Positions 26,466 to 37,100 of a DNA stretch of 64,000 nucleotides are shown in pieces (positions within the stretch are counted from its first letter, which is position 1; each line of letters begins with the position of its first letter). A program made the translations under genes and the position numbers. The stretch lies in NCBI GenBank assembly GCA_030524035.1, contig JAUNHG010000002.1:541138-605137 (forward strand). Direction: 5' to 3'. The notes under the pieces are model-generated. The model saw only the letters and a program-made list of their open reading frames with translations, did not search any database and was not told the origin of the DNA. The stretch comes from Kocuria sp. (GTDB lineage Bacteria > Actinomycetota > Actinomycetes > Actinomycetales > Micrococcaceae).

Positions 26466-26570
26466 CCCGTCCACGCAGGAGAGGCCACAAGCCACCCCCC
26501 ATCTCCTGCACGGCATATGAAGTAAACAAGGCCGGCCCACCGGCTATTGACAGAGGACAAACCGGAACCT

Positions 26571-27938
26571 GTGAGTAACCCCAGCACCACACAGCCCGCG
26601 ACGGAAGACCACTCCACACCACGCTCTCCCCGCGACCACCGTGAGCATCGCACGGATGCCACCCACGGCCCTGAATCCGCACCAAGCGGCACAGCGGCTG
26701 TGGTAGTACCTGGGTTTGAAGACTTCACGGTCCCGGAAACTGTGCATTTAGACCGCCCATACGAAGGTGTTCCCCGAGTTGTGAACTCACGATCACAGTT
26801 GGAACGTGCCGTCCAGGCACTGGAAAGCGGCCACGGGCCCGTCGCCGTAGATACCGAACGTGCCAGTGGTTTCCGCTACGGGCAGCGTGCTTTTCTGGTT
26901 CAGCTACGCCGCGAAGGTACCGGCACGGTCTTGATTGATCCCGAAGCCGTGGGGTCTTTAGGAATCATTAATGAGGCTCTCAGAGGCGTGGAATGGGTCC
27001 TGCACGCCGCCACCCAAGATTTACCGTGCTTACGAGAGCTCGATATGTGGCCCGACCGTTTATTCGACACAGAACTCGGCGGGCGCCTAGCAGGACTGGC
27101 CAGAGTCGGCTTAGCCGCAGAAACCGAAGAGCTCCTCGGTTTTACTCTGTCCAAGGAACATTCTGCTGTGGATTGGTCCACGCGACCACTGCCCGAGTCA
27201 TGGCTGACCTACGCTGCCTTAGACGTGGAAGTTCTGGTTCAGCTGCGGTGGGCTGTCGAAGACCTCTTACGTGAACAAGGAAAACTGGAATGGGCTTTGG
27301 AAGAATTTGCTGCCATATGCCGGGCTAAACAGCCCGCGCCCAAAAAAGACCCCTGGCGTCGGACATCCGGAATCACCAAAATCCGTAACCGTCGGCAACT
27401 GACAGCCTTACGGAATCTGTGGACTGCGCGTGAACAACTTGCCAAAAACCGGGATGTCTCCCCCGGTCGTCTGCTACCCGACTCCGCACTGGTTGCTGCG
27501 GCGGTGACCATGCCGCGCACAGTGCCTCAATTGTTAAAAACGCCAGGTTTCCATGGTCGGGCGGCATCCCGGGAAGCACCACGGTGGCTGACGGCAGTAC
27601 ACGATGCCCGCACCGCAGAAGACCTTGTCCCCTTCACTATCGCGACCGATGCCCTACCCCCTGTGAAAGCTTGGGATACCAAACGCCCCGCAGCAGCTGC
27701 GCGGTTAAAAATATTCAAACCTGCCATTGCGGACCTCGCCATGGCCCACTCCATGCCCACGGAAAATCTTTTGGTTCCTGAACATTTACGCCGCTTCGCC
27801 TGGCAGCCCCCCGCAAGTGCGTCGTACGACGCCGTAGCAGAGACCTTAGAGCAGCTGGGGGCTCGGTCCTGGCAAATTATGTTGTGTACCCCCCTCCTCA
27901 CCGAATTGTGGCAACAACAGCAGGTACACACCACGTAA
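26571..27938 (+). CDS. rnd: Ribonuclease D (DEDD 3'-5' exonuclease with HRDC)
   Basis: RNase D trims the 3' ends of tRNA precursors. The DEDDy exonuclease domain has PVAVDTERASGFRYG (first D-x-E), WVLHAATQDLPCL (His and Asp) and TYAALDVEVLVQL (Tyr-x3-Asp). The HRDC-like RNA-binding domain follows, with ALRNLWTAREQLAKNRDVSPGRLLPD. A long low-complexity N-terminal extension of about 45 residues is rich in Pro, Thr and charged residues. A GTG start at 26571 is given; a TTG eight codons upstream is an alternative. Other Actinomycetota also place this gene after DUF3000 and near dxs. Confidence 0.92.
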   Translation: MSNPSTTQPATEDHSTPRSPRDHREHRTDATHGPESAPSGTAAVVVPGFEDFTVPETVHLDRPYEGVPRVVNSRSQLERAVQALESGHGPVAVDTERASGFRYGQRAFLVQLRREGTGTVLIDPEAVGSLGIINEALRGVEWVLHAATQDLPCLRELDMWPDRLFDTELGGRLAGLARVGLAAETEELLGFTLSKEHSAVDWSTRPLPESWLTYAALDVEVLVQLRWAVEDLLREQGKLEWALEEFAAICRAKQPAPKKDPWRRTSGITKIRNRRQLTALRNLWTAREQLAKNRDVSPGRLLPDSALVAAAVTMPRTVPQLLKTPGFHGRAASREAPRWLTAVHDARTAEDLVPFTIATDALPPVKAWDTKRPAAAARLKIFKPAIADLAMAHSMPTENLLVPEHLRRFAWQPPASASYDAVAETLEQLGARSWQIMLCTPLLTELWQQQQVHTT

Positions 27939-27943
27939 AATTC

Positions 27944-27982
27944 AGCCCGCCCCGTAACGTGAGGCTACGGGGCGGGCTATTT
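27944..27982. terminator. Bidirectional terminator after RNase D
   Basis: A perfect 13-bp stem (27944-27956 with 27966-27978) with a 9-nt loop is followed by ATTTTG on the plus side and AATTTTA on the minus side. It serves the convergent RNase D and YtxH-like genes. Confidence 0.85.
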
Positions 27983-27997
27983 TGTGATGTCGCAGTA

Positions 27998-28315
27998 TCA
28001 CTCGGGGGATTCAGATGCCCGATGCGCCGGACCGGGCTTGGGCGTACCCGATTCTTGTGCGGTGTTATTACCTGGGGCGACCTTAGCAGCTGCAGATTTT
28101 GCCACTTCGGTGACTTTTTCACTGGCCACGGGGGCTTGTTCCTTCACCGTGGTAGCTGCTTTTTGTGTGCCCTCTTGTACCTTGCGGCGGACCTCAGGAT
28201 CCTCAACCACGCCAGTCACTTTAGCCTGGACCTTCTCGAACGGCTCTCTGCCCATATAAGAGCCAACCATGAAGCCGGCTCCAAATCCGACCACGAACGC
28301 AGCTTTCTTCAGCAT
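27998..28315 (-). CDS. YtxH-like small membrane-anchored protein
   Basis: This 105-aa protein has an N-terminal glycine-rich hydrophobic segment (AFVVGFGAGFMVGSYMG, about residues 5-22). A Lys/Val-rich amphipathic region (QAKVTGVVEDPEVRRKVQEG) and a disordered Ala/Pro tail follow. This resembles YtxH/PF12732 stress proteins. The ATG at 28315 has AAAGGAT upstream; eight more codons are open without a better SD. Function is unknown; envelope stress is suggested by the family only. It is isolated by a terminator on one side and dxs on the other. Confidence 0.65.
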   Translation of the reverse strand: MLKKAAFVVGFGAGFMVGSYMGREPFEKVQAKVTGVVEDPEVRRKVQEGTQKAATTVKEQAPVASEKVTEVAKSAAAKVAPGNNTAQESGTPKPGPAHRASESPE

Positions 28316-28412
28316 CTCTAGGATCCTTTCGTTGTGCAACGGGCAGCCCCCGTCCTCGCATCTCAGCCTACTGACAAGTTATGAGAGCGACAACGCTCTT
28401 AGGCGTCCGGCA

Positions 28413-30449
28413 TCAGTGAATACCATCATGAACATCTGCCTGATCGGCGCCATGTTCACCGGTTTTCCTCGCCGAATCGCCGGAAACGGCCTCCTCCACA
28501 CGCCGGGCGTACGGCACTCTTGTCCCCAAGACTGATGCCAGCGTGTCGTGTGCTATGCGTTGAGCAGTCAGCCCTACCCTCTGCAGAATTTGATCGCGTG
28601 ACGCGTGAGCTAAGAACTCGGTAGGCAGTCCCACTTCGTTTAAAGCGGTGTCCACACCGGCGTCTCGTAAACTTTGGCGCACCAGCGACCCAATACCGCC
28701 AGAGCGCACACCGTCTTCCACCACAACCACTATGCGGTGGCGCGCAGCCAAGTCAGCCAGTGATGACGGCACTGGTAGCACCCATCTCGGGTCCACTACT
28801 GTGCAAGTCACACCGTGTGCTTGCAGGCGGTACGCAACGTCCAAGCAGATCTGTGCCATGGGCCCAACCGCCACAAGGAGAACATCGCAGTCATGGTCAG
28901 GCACTTCGTGTCCGGTCTCCGTGCGCAGCAAAACGTCCACGCCGTCGTCTAGGCGTTCGATCGCAGGAATATCTGGACCAATATCCCCTTTGGGATAACG
29001 GATAACAGTGGGGGCGTCGTCGACGGCAACAGCTTCACGCAATTGTTCCACCAGGCTGGGTTCATCACGCGGCGCAGCTAAATGCAACCCCGGGACGATC
29101 TGCAGCAGGGCAAGATCCCACATTCCGTGGTGGCTGGGGCCGTCCGGCCCTGTGATACCGGAACGATCTAACACCACAGTCACACCAGCCCGGTGCAGCG
29201 CCACATCCATCAGCAGTTGATCAAAACCACGGTTCAGGAACGTTGCATAAAGCGCCACGACAGGATGTAACCCACCAAAGGACATGCCAGCAGCCATCGT
29301 CAGGGCGTGCTGTTCAGCGATACCAACATCCACCACACGTTCCGGGTGAGCTGCTTGCATTTTCTGCAAACCCACAGGAATCAGCATGGCCCCCGTGACC
29401 CCCACAATATCGTCACGTTCGTCCGCAATCGCAGCAATTTCGTCACGGAACACGGAAGTCCAGCTACGTCCCGAACTAGCTTTCATGGGTTGGCCGGTTT
29501 CCGGGTCAATAGTTCCCACAGCGTGGAACATATCTGCTTTGTCAGCCAATGCTGGGGGGTAGCCGTGACCTTTTTCCGTAATTGCGTGCACAATCACGGG
29601 ACCCCCAAAATTCTTAGCATTACGGAAAGCTTGCTCTAGCGCATCCACATCATGCCCGTCCACAGGCCCGACGTATTTCATACCCAGGTCAGCGAATAGG
29701 CCGTGGGGAACCACCACGTCTCGAATACCGACTTTCATACCGTGTAAACCACGGTATGCAGCCTGACCAATCGGTCCGGCATTTTTCAAACTATCTTTGA
29801 CGGTACCCAGCAGCTCTTCATAGCGTCGATTGGTCCGTACCGCATCAACCCCTTGCTGCACATCAGCTTTGAGTGTGTGCAATTGACGGGCTAATCCGCC
29901 CACAGTGGGAGCGTAAGAACGACCGTTGTCATTCACCACAATCACCACACGCCGGTTGGGGTCCCCGGCAATATTATTTGCAGCTTCCCACGTCATCCCA
30001 CCAGTCATAGCGCCGTCACCGACCACCACAACCACCGTACGGTCGTGTTGGCCAGTCATGGAAAAGGCACGCGAAATACCGTCAGCCCACGATAACGAGG
30101 AGGAGGCATGGGAAGACTCCACAACATCGTGTTCTGATTCGGCGCGGTCCGGGTAACCTGCCAAACCACCCTGCTGTCGCAGAGTGGTGAATTCTTGGCG
30201 ACCTGTCAATAACTTATGCACATAAGACTGGTGGCCGGTGTCAAAAACCAGTGGATCATGGGGAGAATCAAACACCCGGTGTAGCGCCAGAGTCAGCTCC
30301 ACCACACCCAGATTAGGGCCTAAGTGCCCACCGGTGGCAGAGACGTTGGTGACCAAGAAGTCGCGGATCTCTTGAGCGAGATCAACGAGTTCTTGCCGTG
30401 TCAGTGCGTCCAGGTCCCGTGGACCGGTGATGCGCTCAAGCAGGGGCAT
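28413..30449 (-). CDS. dxs: 1-deoxy-D-xylulose-5-phosphate synthase
   Basis: Dxs condenses pyruvate and glyceraldehyde 3-phosphate, the first step of the MEP isoprenoid pathway, with thiamine diphosphate and Mg2+. At 678 aa it is a little longer than usual because of a C-terminal tail of about 40 residues. Seen: [17 protein letters not shown], the ThDP motif [27 protein letters not shown] near it, the [19 protein letters not shown] pyrimidine-binding stretch and transketolase C-terminal features ([13 protein letters not shown]). It lies downstream of acnA with a hairpin between, so it probably has its own promoter. It supplies precursors for menaquinone and carotenoids. Confidence 0.95.
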   Translation of the reverse strand: MPLLERITGPRDLDALTRQELVDLAQEIRDFLVTNVSATGGHLGPNLGVVELTLALHRVFDSPHDPLVFDTGHQSYVHKLLTGRQEFTTLRQQGGLAGYPDRAESEHDVVESSHASSSLSWADGISRAFSMTGQHDRTVVVVVGDGAMTGGMTWEAANNIAGDPNRRVVIVVNDNGRSYAPTVGGLARQLHTLKADVQQGVDAVRTNRRYEELLGTVKDSLKNAGPIGQAAYRGLHGMKVGIRDVVVPHGLFADLGMKYVGPVDGHDVDALEQAFRNAKNFGGPVIVHAITEKGHGYPPALADKADMFHAVGTIDPETGQPMKASSGRSWTSVFRDEIAAIADERDDIVGVTGAMLIPVGLQKMQAAHPERVVDVGIAEQHALTMAAGMSFGGLHPVVALYATFLNRGFDQLLMDVALHRAGVTVVLDRSGITGPDGPSHHGMWDLALLQIVPGLHLAAPRDEPSLVEQLREAVAVDDAPTVIRYPKGDIGPDIPAIERLDDGVDVLLRTETGHEVPDHDCDVLLVAVGPMAQICLDVAYRLQAHGVTCTVVDPRWVLPVPSSLADLAARHRIVVVVEDGVRSGGIGSLVRQSLRDAGVDTALNEVGLPTEFLAHASRDQILQRVGLTAQRIAHDTLASVLGTRVPYARRVEEAVSGDSARKTGEHGADQADVHDGIH

Positions 30450-30519
30450 GGTTCTCCTCCCGGGGCCTGGCGGTAACTCCCCATTGTACTGATCGTACGC
30501 CCACAGGCACAGTTACGCG

Positions 30520-30558
30520 GAAAGTGCCCCGCCAGGGTGAACCCAACGGGGCACTTTC
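30520..30558 (-). terminator. Hairpin terminator after acnA
   Basis: A 12-bp stem (30520-30531 with 30547-30558) with an inner GGGT/ACCC pair lies between the acnA stop and dxs. The minus-strand exit has only TTTCCG, so T-run support is weak. Confidence 0.6.
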
Positions 30559-30604
30559 ACAGGTATCGAGGACAAACAGCCGAACGGTGCGTCAGCCAAG
30601 CTGA

Positions 30605-33286
30605 TTAGCTACCGGCAATCTGGCGCAGCACATACTGCAAAATGCCACCGTTGCGGTAGTAGTCTGCTTCACCGGGGGTATCGATGCGAACATCAGCATC
30701 AAACTCCACAGCTGAACCGTCTTCCTTCGTGGCTACAACTTTCACGGTACTCGGAGTCTGGCCGTTGTTGAGGGCAGTCACCCCGGCAATTGAGAAGGTC
30801 TCGGTGCCGTCCAAGCCCAACGATTCAGCGGACTGCCCTGCCGGGAACTGGAGCGGCAGCACACCCATGCCAATCAGATTCGACCGGTGAATGCGCTCAT
30901 AGGACTCAGCAATCACCGCTTTCACTCCCAGTAAGGCCGTACCTTTAGCAGCCCAGTCACGTGAGGAACCAGAACCGTATTCCTTGCCCGCCAACACCAC
31001 CAGAGGGACGCCAGCCGCTTGGTAATTCTGAGCGGCGTCGTAAACGTAAGCCTGTGGGCCACCTTCTTGAGTAAAGTCACGGGTGAAACCACCCTCCACG
31101 CCATCCAAAAGCTGGTTCTTAATACGGATGTTGGCGAAAGTGCCACGAATCATGACTTCATGGTTACCACGGCGGGATCCATACGAGTTGAAATCCTTAC
31201 GCTCCACGCCGTTGGCTACCAAATACTGCCCTGCGGGCGTATCCGCCTTAAATGAGCCTGCCGGAGAGATATGGTCTGTGGTGACTGAATCCCCTAGTTT
31301 CAGTAGTACGCGCGCGCCCTCAATATCAGACACCGGAGTGGTGTCCATAGTCATACCTTCAAAATAGGGTGGCTTACGCACATATGTTGAGTTTTCGTCC
31401 CACTCAAAAACTTTACCCGTCGGAGTATCCAGATTCTGCCACCGCTGGTCACCGTCAAAGATTGTGCCGTAACCCCTGGTGAACATTTCCGTATCAATCG
31501 AAGAGTCAATGATCTTCTGAACTTCCGTGGGATCAGGCCAGATGTCTTTCAAGAAAACATCCTGCCCATCAGACCCCTGGCCCAACGGTTCGGACTCAAA
31601 ATCAAAATCCATGGTGCCAGCTAGTGCGTAAGCGACCACCAGAGGCGGGGACGCCAAATAATTCATTTTGACATCAGGGTTAATGCGGCCCTCAAAGTTG
31701 CGGTTACCGGAGAGCACCGAAGTCACAGCAAGATCGTTGTCCTGGATTGCCTGGGAAATTTCGTCTTCCAGCGGGCCGGAGTTACCGATGCACGTTGCAC
31801 AGCCGTACCCCACGATGTAAAAGCCCAGCTCCTGAAGCGCTGGAACAAGCCCGGACTTCTCATAGTAATCAGTGACCACTTTCGATCCGGGGGCGATGGA
31901 AGTTTTAACCCATGGTTTGGCTTTCAACCCCTTTTCCACAGCGTTACGCGCCAACACGGCGGCAGCCATCATCACCGACGGGTTAGATGTATTAGTGCAA
32001 GAGGTGATCGAAGCGATCGACACGGCGCCTGTTTCTAGCTCAAACTCACGGCCGTCTTGCATTGACACGGGGACAGACTGCGCTCCCTTCGAGGAAGGAT
32101 AGTTCGCGATGTCCTGAGCAAACTGTTCTTTGGAACGGGACAGCTCAATCCGGTCCTGTGGGCGCTTGGGGCCCGAAATAGAAGGCACCACCGTAGACAA
32201 ATCGAGTTCAAGATACTCGGAGAACTCGATATCCCGGGAGGGATCGTGCCACATTCCCTGTTCCTTGGTGTAAGCCTCCACCAACGCAAGCTGTTCCTCA
32301 CTGCGCCCGGTCAAACGCAGATAATCCAAGGTGACGTCGTCAATCGGGAAAATAGCGGCGGTTGAACCGAACTCAGGGCTCATATTGCCGATCGTTGCGC
32401 GGTTAGCCAAGGGCACCGCTCCCACACCTTCGCCGTAGAACTCTACGAACTTACCGACCACGCCGTGAGCACGCAGCATTTCCGTAATCGTCAACACCAC
32501 GTCCGTGGCAGTTGCCCCGGACGGAATTTCCCCGGTGAGCTTAAAGCCCACCACGCGCGGAATGAGCATGGAGATGGGCTGACCCAGCATGGCCGCTTCT
32601 GCCTCAATACCACCAACGCCCCAGCCCAGAACACCAATACCGTTCTCCATAGTGGTGTGTGAGTCAGTGCCCACACAGGTGTCCGGGTACGCGCGGGTAA
32701 CACCGTCAACTTCGCGGGTCATCACCACCCGAGCAAGGTTCTCAATGTTCACCTGGTGCACAATGCCCATACCTGGCGGAACCACTTTGAAATCATCAAA
32801 AGCAGTCTGTCCCCAACGCAAGAACTGATAACGCTCGCCATTACGCTGATATTCGATGTCCATGTTGCGTTCAATGGCTTGTGCATTACCGAATGAATCG
32901 ATCTGCACGGAGTGGTCAATCACCAATTCCGCCGGCGCCAATGGGTTCACGCGAGCAGGATCCCCGCCAAGTTCCGCAATCGCTTCACGCATGGTGGCCA
33001 GGTCTACAATGCACGGGACACCCGTGAAGTCCTGCATAATCACGCGACCAGGAGTGAACTGAATTTCTGTAGCCGGTTGAGCGGAGGCGTCCCAGTTAGC
33101 CAAAGCCTCAATATGGGACCGGGTGATATTCGCGCCGTCTTCCGTCCGTAGGAGGTTCTCCAAAAGAACCTTCAAACTGAACGGGAGCTTCTTCGCCCCT
33201 TCCAGAACGTTCAGACGGTAAACCTCATACTCGTTGCCATTGACGTCCAGAACGCCTTTGGCCCCAAAACTGTCCACGGTGCTCAT
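30605..33286 (-). CDS. acnA: Aconitate hydratase A
   Basis: AcnA isomerises citrate and isocitrate in the TCA cycle with a [4Fe-4S] cluster. The 893-aa protein has the three cluster cysteines in [13 protein letters not shown] and [12 protein letters not shown]. The swivelling domain 4 carries [16 protein letters not shown]. The ATG at 33286 gives the normal [13 protein letters not shown] start. An upstream extension is open but unlikely. The 220 bp upstream to the methyltransferase gene hold the promoter, with a TATATT at 33399-33404 as a weak -10 candidate. I did not find the AcnR consensus of Corynebacterium. Confidence 0.95.
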   Translation of the reverse strand: MSTVDSFGAKGVLDVNGNEYEVYRLNVLEGAKKLPFSLKVLLENLLRTEDGANITRSHIEALANWDASAQPATEIQFTPGRVIMQDFTGVPCIVDLATMREAIAELGGDPARVNPLAPAELVIDHSVQIDSFGNAQAIERNMDIEYQRNGERYQFLRWGQTAFDDFKVVPPGMGIVHQVNIENLARVVMTREVDGVTRAYPDTCVGTDSHTTMENGIGVLGWGVGGIEAEAAMLGQPISMLIPRVVGFKLTGEIPSGATATDVVLTITEMLRAHGVVGKFVEFYGEGVGAVPLANRATIGNMSPEFGSTAAIFPIDDVTLDYLRLTGRSEEQLALVEAYTKEQGMWHDPSRDIEFSEYLELDLSTVVPSISGPKRPQDRIELSRSKEQFAQDIANYPSSKGAQSVPVSMQDGREFELETGAVSIASITSCTNTSNPSVMMAAAVLARNAVEKGLKAKPWVKTSIAPGSKVVTDYYEKSGLVPALQELGFYIVGYGCATCIGNSGPLEDEISQAIQDNDLAVTSVLSGNRNFEGRINPDVKMNYLASPPLVVAYALAGTMDFDFESEPLGQGSDGQDVFLKDIWPDPTEVQKIIDSSIDTEMFTRGYGTIFDGDQRWQNLDTPTGKVFEWDENSTYVRKPPYFEGMTMDTTPVSDIEGARVLLKLGDSVTTDHISPAGSFKADTPAGQYLVANGVERKDFNSYGSRRGNHEVMIRGTFANIRIKNQLLDGVEGGFTRDFTQEGGPQAYVYDAAQNYQAAGVPLVVLAGKEYGSGSSRDWAAKGTALLGVKAVIAESYERIHRSNLIGMGVLPLQFPAGQSAESLGLDGTETFSIAGVTALNNGQTPSTVKVVATKEDGSAVEFDADVRIDTPGEADYYRNGGILQYVLRQIAGS

Positions 33287-33506
33287 GCTGCCCGGAACTC
33301 CTCTCGCCACGGTTGTGCTGTACCAAGACGTCAGGCGCCGCTGATGACCGGCGTTTAGATCCGCCTCGGCTACATCGACGTCCCGGCAGTCAGACCCTAA
33401 TATACCGCTTACACGAGATGTGATGCTGGCATCCACCAGCGTTTAGCGACAATTCGTCACCAGTATGAGTCCCTGTGAAGTGCACATGCACCAGCTACCT
33501 TCGGGT

Positions 33507-35033
33507 TCATCGCACCAACGTCACCAAGGTTTCCAGATGATGCGTGTTGGGGTACATATCAAAACCTTTAACGGACTCCACGTGCCACCCATGGTGAAGG
33601 AACCTTGCAACGTCACGGGACACAGTGGCTGGGTCACAGGATAGGTACACCACACGCCGTGGGCTCACGGCATGAATCGCATCCACCACGGATTTACCCG
33701 CTCCAGTTCGGGGCGGATCCAACACCACAACATCAGGAAACATGGGTGCCGCCCCTTTGTGCCCTGTACGCATCACGTCAGATATCGTTTTCCGTGATCC
33801 ACGACGACGTTGCCCCCGGGGCCCTCTGACGACCATGGGCCACCGACGATGTAGAACAGCATCGACGGCACCACACACAACCTCCACTTGATCCAACTCC
33901 CGCGCGTTGGTCACAGCATCAGCACTAGTGATTGATGACCCTTCCACTGCCATTACATGACCTGTTTCCCCCACTGCGTGAGCTAATGGTGTGGTCAATA
34001 ACCCGGCACCCGAATACAGGTCCAGAACAAATTGACCTGCCGTAAGCTCGGCGGCGGCAGGGATTTCCTGCAGCAACAAGCTAGGAGCGCTGCGGTGAAT
34101 CTGCCAAAAACCACCGGCAGACACTTTCCACGTAAAGCGGTCTACGCACTCACACACATGCCCTTCTCCAGCCAATACCGTGAAACGAGACGGCTGCCCA
34201 GCAGCAGCCTTCAACACTACCGAGGCTGTGGGAGCGACTGACTGCACGTGCGTCAACACCCTATCTACCGCCTGTTTTTCACAATCGGAAGAATTGCCGT
34301 CCTGAGGCGTCAGCATAATAAGAGGACCATGATTCGACTCAGGGTGCGGGTCGTTTCCGTGGGGTGTCAGGCAGGACGGAGCAGCTACATCAACCCGACT
34401 CACTCCACGGAAATCAACCTCTGCTAGCCGCAACTGCCGTAACTGCGGAACCATCAGCGGGAAGTCGTCAACGGCCACCAGTTGATCGTCACGGTGCGGG
34501 TGCATAGCAATCACCCCGTGGCGATCCACCCCAAAATGCGCACGGGTACGCCATTGCAGACCACACGAGTGTTCATCGGGCATCACGACTACCTGGGGAT
34601 CTAGCGCGTCCAGTTGCGTTTGTGGAACTGCACCGATTCGACCCAATAATTCCACCAGAATCTCGGTTTTGATGGCCCGCTGACGCTCTAACACAAGATG
34701 GCCGAGCTCTGCCCCACCGACCACCGGGGTTTCCCCAGCAGCCAGAGTGGCATCAGCCGCCGCCCAGGGGTGATGTTCCCGCCGGTGTTCTGCGGCTTCC
34801 ACCACCTCCACGGTGTCCGCACGCCAATACGCAGCTTTGGGATCATGATCTGTGACGCGCACACGAACCAGCTCACCAACATCAGCGTGGCGGACAAAAA
34901 CCACCCTGCCGTCATCGGTACGGGCCACCGTATGGCCACCATGCGCCCAGGCATACGGGGATAACAGCATTTCTTGTGCCTGCCCATAGTTCCGACTGGA
35001 CGGCACGACACGGGGAAAATCAGTAGGTCTCAC
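33507..35033 (-). CDS. TrmA/RlmCD-type SAM-dependent uracil-C5 RNA methyltransferase with TRAM domain
   Basis: This 508-aa RNA m5U methyltransferase has an N-terminal TRAM domain (about 25-85, with AWAHGGHTVARTDDGRVVFV). The C-terminal methyltransferase has FWQIHRSAP, the SAM loop VLDLYSGAGLLTTPL, VLDPPRTGAG and catalytic Cys in YLSCDPATVSRD, all TrmA/RumA marks. Between the SAM fold and DPPRTG there is a basic insert (RGPRGQRRRGSRKT) that is unusual in my view. Whether tRNA U54 or 23S rRNA is the target cannot be told. The start overlaps the upstream permease gene stop (ATGA), which couples translation. Confidence 0.9.
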   Translation of the reverse strand: MRPTDFPRVVPSSRNYGQAQEMLLSPYAWAHGGHTVARTDDGRVVFVRHADVGELVRVRVTDHDPKAAYWRADTVEVVEAAEHRREHHPWAAADATLAAGETPVVGGAELGHLVLERQRAIKTEILVELLGRIGAVPQTQLDALDPQVVVMPDEHSCGLQWRTRAHFGVDRHGVIAMHPHRDDQLVAVDDFPLMVPQLRQLRLAEVDFRGVSRVDVAAPSCLTPHGNDPHPESNHGPLIMLTPQDGNSSDCEKQAVDRVLTHVQSVAPTASVVLKAAAGQPSRFTVLAGEGHVCECVDRFTWKVSAGGFWQIHRSAPSLLLQEIPAAAELTAGQFVLDLYSGAGLLTTPLAHAVGETGHVMAVEGSSITSADAVTNARELDQVEVVCGAVDAVLHRRWPMVVRGPRGQRRRGSRKTISDVMRTGHKGAAPMFPDVVVLDPPRTGAGKSVVDAIHAVSPRRVVYLSCDPATVSRDVARFLHHGWHVESVKGFDMYPNTHHLETLVTLVR

Positions 35034-37015
35034 ATGGACTCCGATGAAACTGCCAAGGCGGGGGTTTGAAGCGAGTGAGAGTCAACATGCCACGGCACGG
35101 ACGCGATCATGACCCCCGGTTCCAAACGCAAACGATGTGTTAAAGCGCGAGTAGATTGATTATGCAAAGCCTGTTCCCACCAGGAACCAACCACATATTC
35201 AGGAATATAAACCACACACAAGTCACGCGGTGAGCGCCGGCGCACCCGGCGCAGATGGTCAATCACCGGCTGCACAGAATCACGATACGGCGCATCCAAC
35301 ACAGTGATAGGGACAGGAATTTCTAGATGCTGCCACTGCTCCAGAATACGGCTGGTCACGATGGGCGATAGATCAACAACTAAGGCTTCCACTGTGGATG
35401 GGCGGGACGCCCGGGCGTAGGCCAAAGCCCGCATGGTGGGTTTACGCACCGACGGAACGATGATCATGGCATGCACCCGGGAAGGTAGAGCTCGCGCCGA
35501 AGAATCTGGAGCCAACTCCAAGTCTTGGTCCACAGCGTCATAGTGTCGACGAATGACCACCATGAGCCACACCAAGGCACCCATAGCCAGCACGGCGATC
35601 CAGGCACCCTGCACAAATTTAGTGCCTAAAACAATCGCCAACACCGCGGCAGAACATCCCAAGGCCACATGAGCCAACACTGCCGGACCGACCAGACGTC
35701 GTCGTTGGGACGGTTCGTGGACATGGCGACGCTGCCGCCGCCAGTGACACACCATGCCCGCCTGGGTAATTGTGAAAGAGGTAAACACCCCCACCACATA
35801 AAGCTGCACTAAATCGTTGACCTCCGCCCGGAAAACAACCACCAAAACCGCTGCAGCTACTAATAAAGCCACAATGCCGTAGGTGAATGCGAAGCGGTCA
35901 CCGCGTGCCTTAAGTTGGCGGGGTAAAAAAGAGTCCCTAGCCAGCCGTGAAGCCAATCCAGGGAAACCCGAAAATGCGGTGGAAGCTGCGGCCACCAACA
36001 CCAGCACGGTGGCCCCGATGACCACATAAAACATGGGGGTATCTACGCCAAAAACAGTGTGAGCCAATTGCCCCAGTAAAGGAATCTGGTAGAAGTCTGC
36101 TTCCGGTGCGCGACCATTCATGCGTAGTTGGGTCGCCGGGTCAACCACCACCACAGCGCCAGTACGGTGTACAAGGTACATCACACCTAAGAGCAACGCA
36201 GTGGAGATCAGACCCATAATGCTCAGGATGGTGACCGCGTTCTGTGCCCTCGGTTTCCGCAAATACTGGACAGAGCCCGCCACGGACTCCACCCCCGTGA
36301 CGGCCACAGCACCGGAAGAAAAAGCGCGTAACACCAACATGACCATGGCCACGGTGGTCCATACCGATTCCGTGCCCCCGAGTGGTAATACCTCCCACTC
36401 GGATGATGGCGCACGGTCTAAAGAACCATCCCCGCTGCGGACCAACCCCACGCCAAGCAATGCGACCATCACCACAATGAACACATACGTCGGTATGACC
36501 GCCGCACGTCCCATAAAGCGCAGCCCACGTAGATTCAACACACCAACGAGCACAATCCCCACCAATGCAATACTCACCCGGTGATCAATCATGGGCACAA
36601 ACCCGGCTGCCACATACTGCGCCGCTGCGGACATGGATACCGCCACCACCAGGGTGAAGTCCACCATGAGAGCTGAACCAACTACCACGCCCGCCACAGG
36701 TCCTAAATTTTTGGAGGCGATCTCAAAATCGCCACCCCCGGAAGGGTAGGCACGAACGTTATGACGGTAGGCGGCAACGACCACCCAGGTCACCACCACA
36801 ACAGCCACACCCACCCACGGTGAAAAAGTCACGGCAGCCATGCCTGCCACCGCCAAGGTGAGAACAATTTCATCCGGTGCGTAGGCCACCGAGGACAGCG
36901 AGTCTGCACACAACACCGGCAACCCGGCCCGTTTGCGCAATGCGGTGTCCGCGAAGCGTTCGTTGTGCAACGGCCGCCCCACCAACATAGTCCGCACGGT
37001 TTGAAGAATACTCAC
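35030..37015 (-). CDS. APC-superfamily permease, KimA-like potassium importer
   Basis: This 661-aa protein has about 12 membrane spans in the first 480 residues and a soluble C-terminal domain (VHAMIIVPSVRKPTMRAL, ending DSHSLQTPALAVSSESM). It resembles KimA/YdaO of Bacillus, first annotated as an amino-acid permease and later shown to be a proton-coupled high-affinity K+ importer whose cytosolic domain binds c-di-AMP. The KRAGLPVLCADSLSSVAYAPDE N-terminus is typical. It is divergent from two TrkA-type genes (85 bp between starts), which supports K+ transport over amino acids. It overlaps the methyltransferase gene by 4 bp. Confidence 0.8.
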   Translation of the reverse strand: MSILQTVRTMLVGRPLHNERFADTALRKRAGLPVLCADSLSSVAYAPDEIVLTLAVAGMAAVTFSPWVGVAVVVVTWVVVAAYRHNVRAYPSGGGDFEIASKNLGPVAGVVVGSALMVDFTLVVAVSMSAAAQYVAAGFVPMIDHRVSIALVGIVLVGVLNLRGLRFMGRAAVIPTYVFIVVMVALLGVGLVRSGDGSLDRAPSSEWEVLPLGGTESVWTTVAMVMLVLRAFSSGAVAVTGVESVAGSVQYLRKPRAQNAVTILSIMGLISTALLLGVMYLVHRTGAVVVVDPATQLRMNGRAPEADFYQIPLLGQLAHTVFGVDTPMFYVVIGATVLVLVAAASTAFSGFPGLASRLARDSFLPRQLKARGDRFAFTYGIVALLVAAAVLVVVFRAEVNDLVQLYVVGVFTSFTITQAGMVCHWRRQRRHVHEPSQRRRLVGPAVLAHVALGCSAAVLAIVLGTKFVQGAWIAVLAMGALVWLMVVIRRHYDAVDQDLELAPDSSARALPSRVHAMIIVPSVRKPTMRALAYARASRPSTVEALVVDLSPIVTSRILEQWQHLEIPVPITVLDAPYRDSVQPVIDHLRRVRRRSPRDLCVVYIPEYVVGSWWEQALHNQSTRALTHRLRLEPGVMIASVPWHVDSHSLQTPALAVSSESM

Positions 37016-37100
37016 GGAACCAGGCTAGCCCTGACTTCCCCCCTTGCGGTGTTCGCTGCCAAAGAGCACCCCATCACCGCATGGGCATTACTGTGGAGCC

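Noticed and set aside
37016-37100. c-di-AMP (ydaO-type) riboswitch upstream of the KimA-like gene
   Set aside because: Only 85 bp separate the divergent starts, too short for that aptamer, and no aptamer signature is seen.
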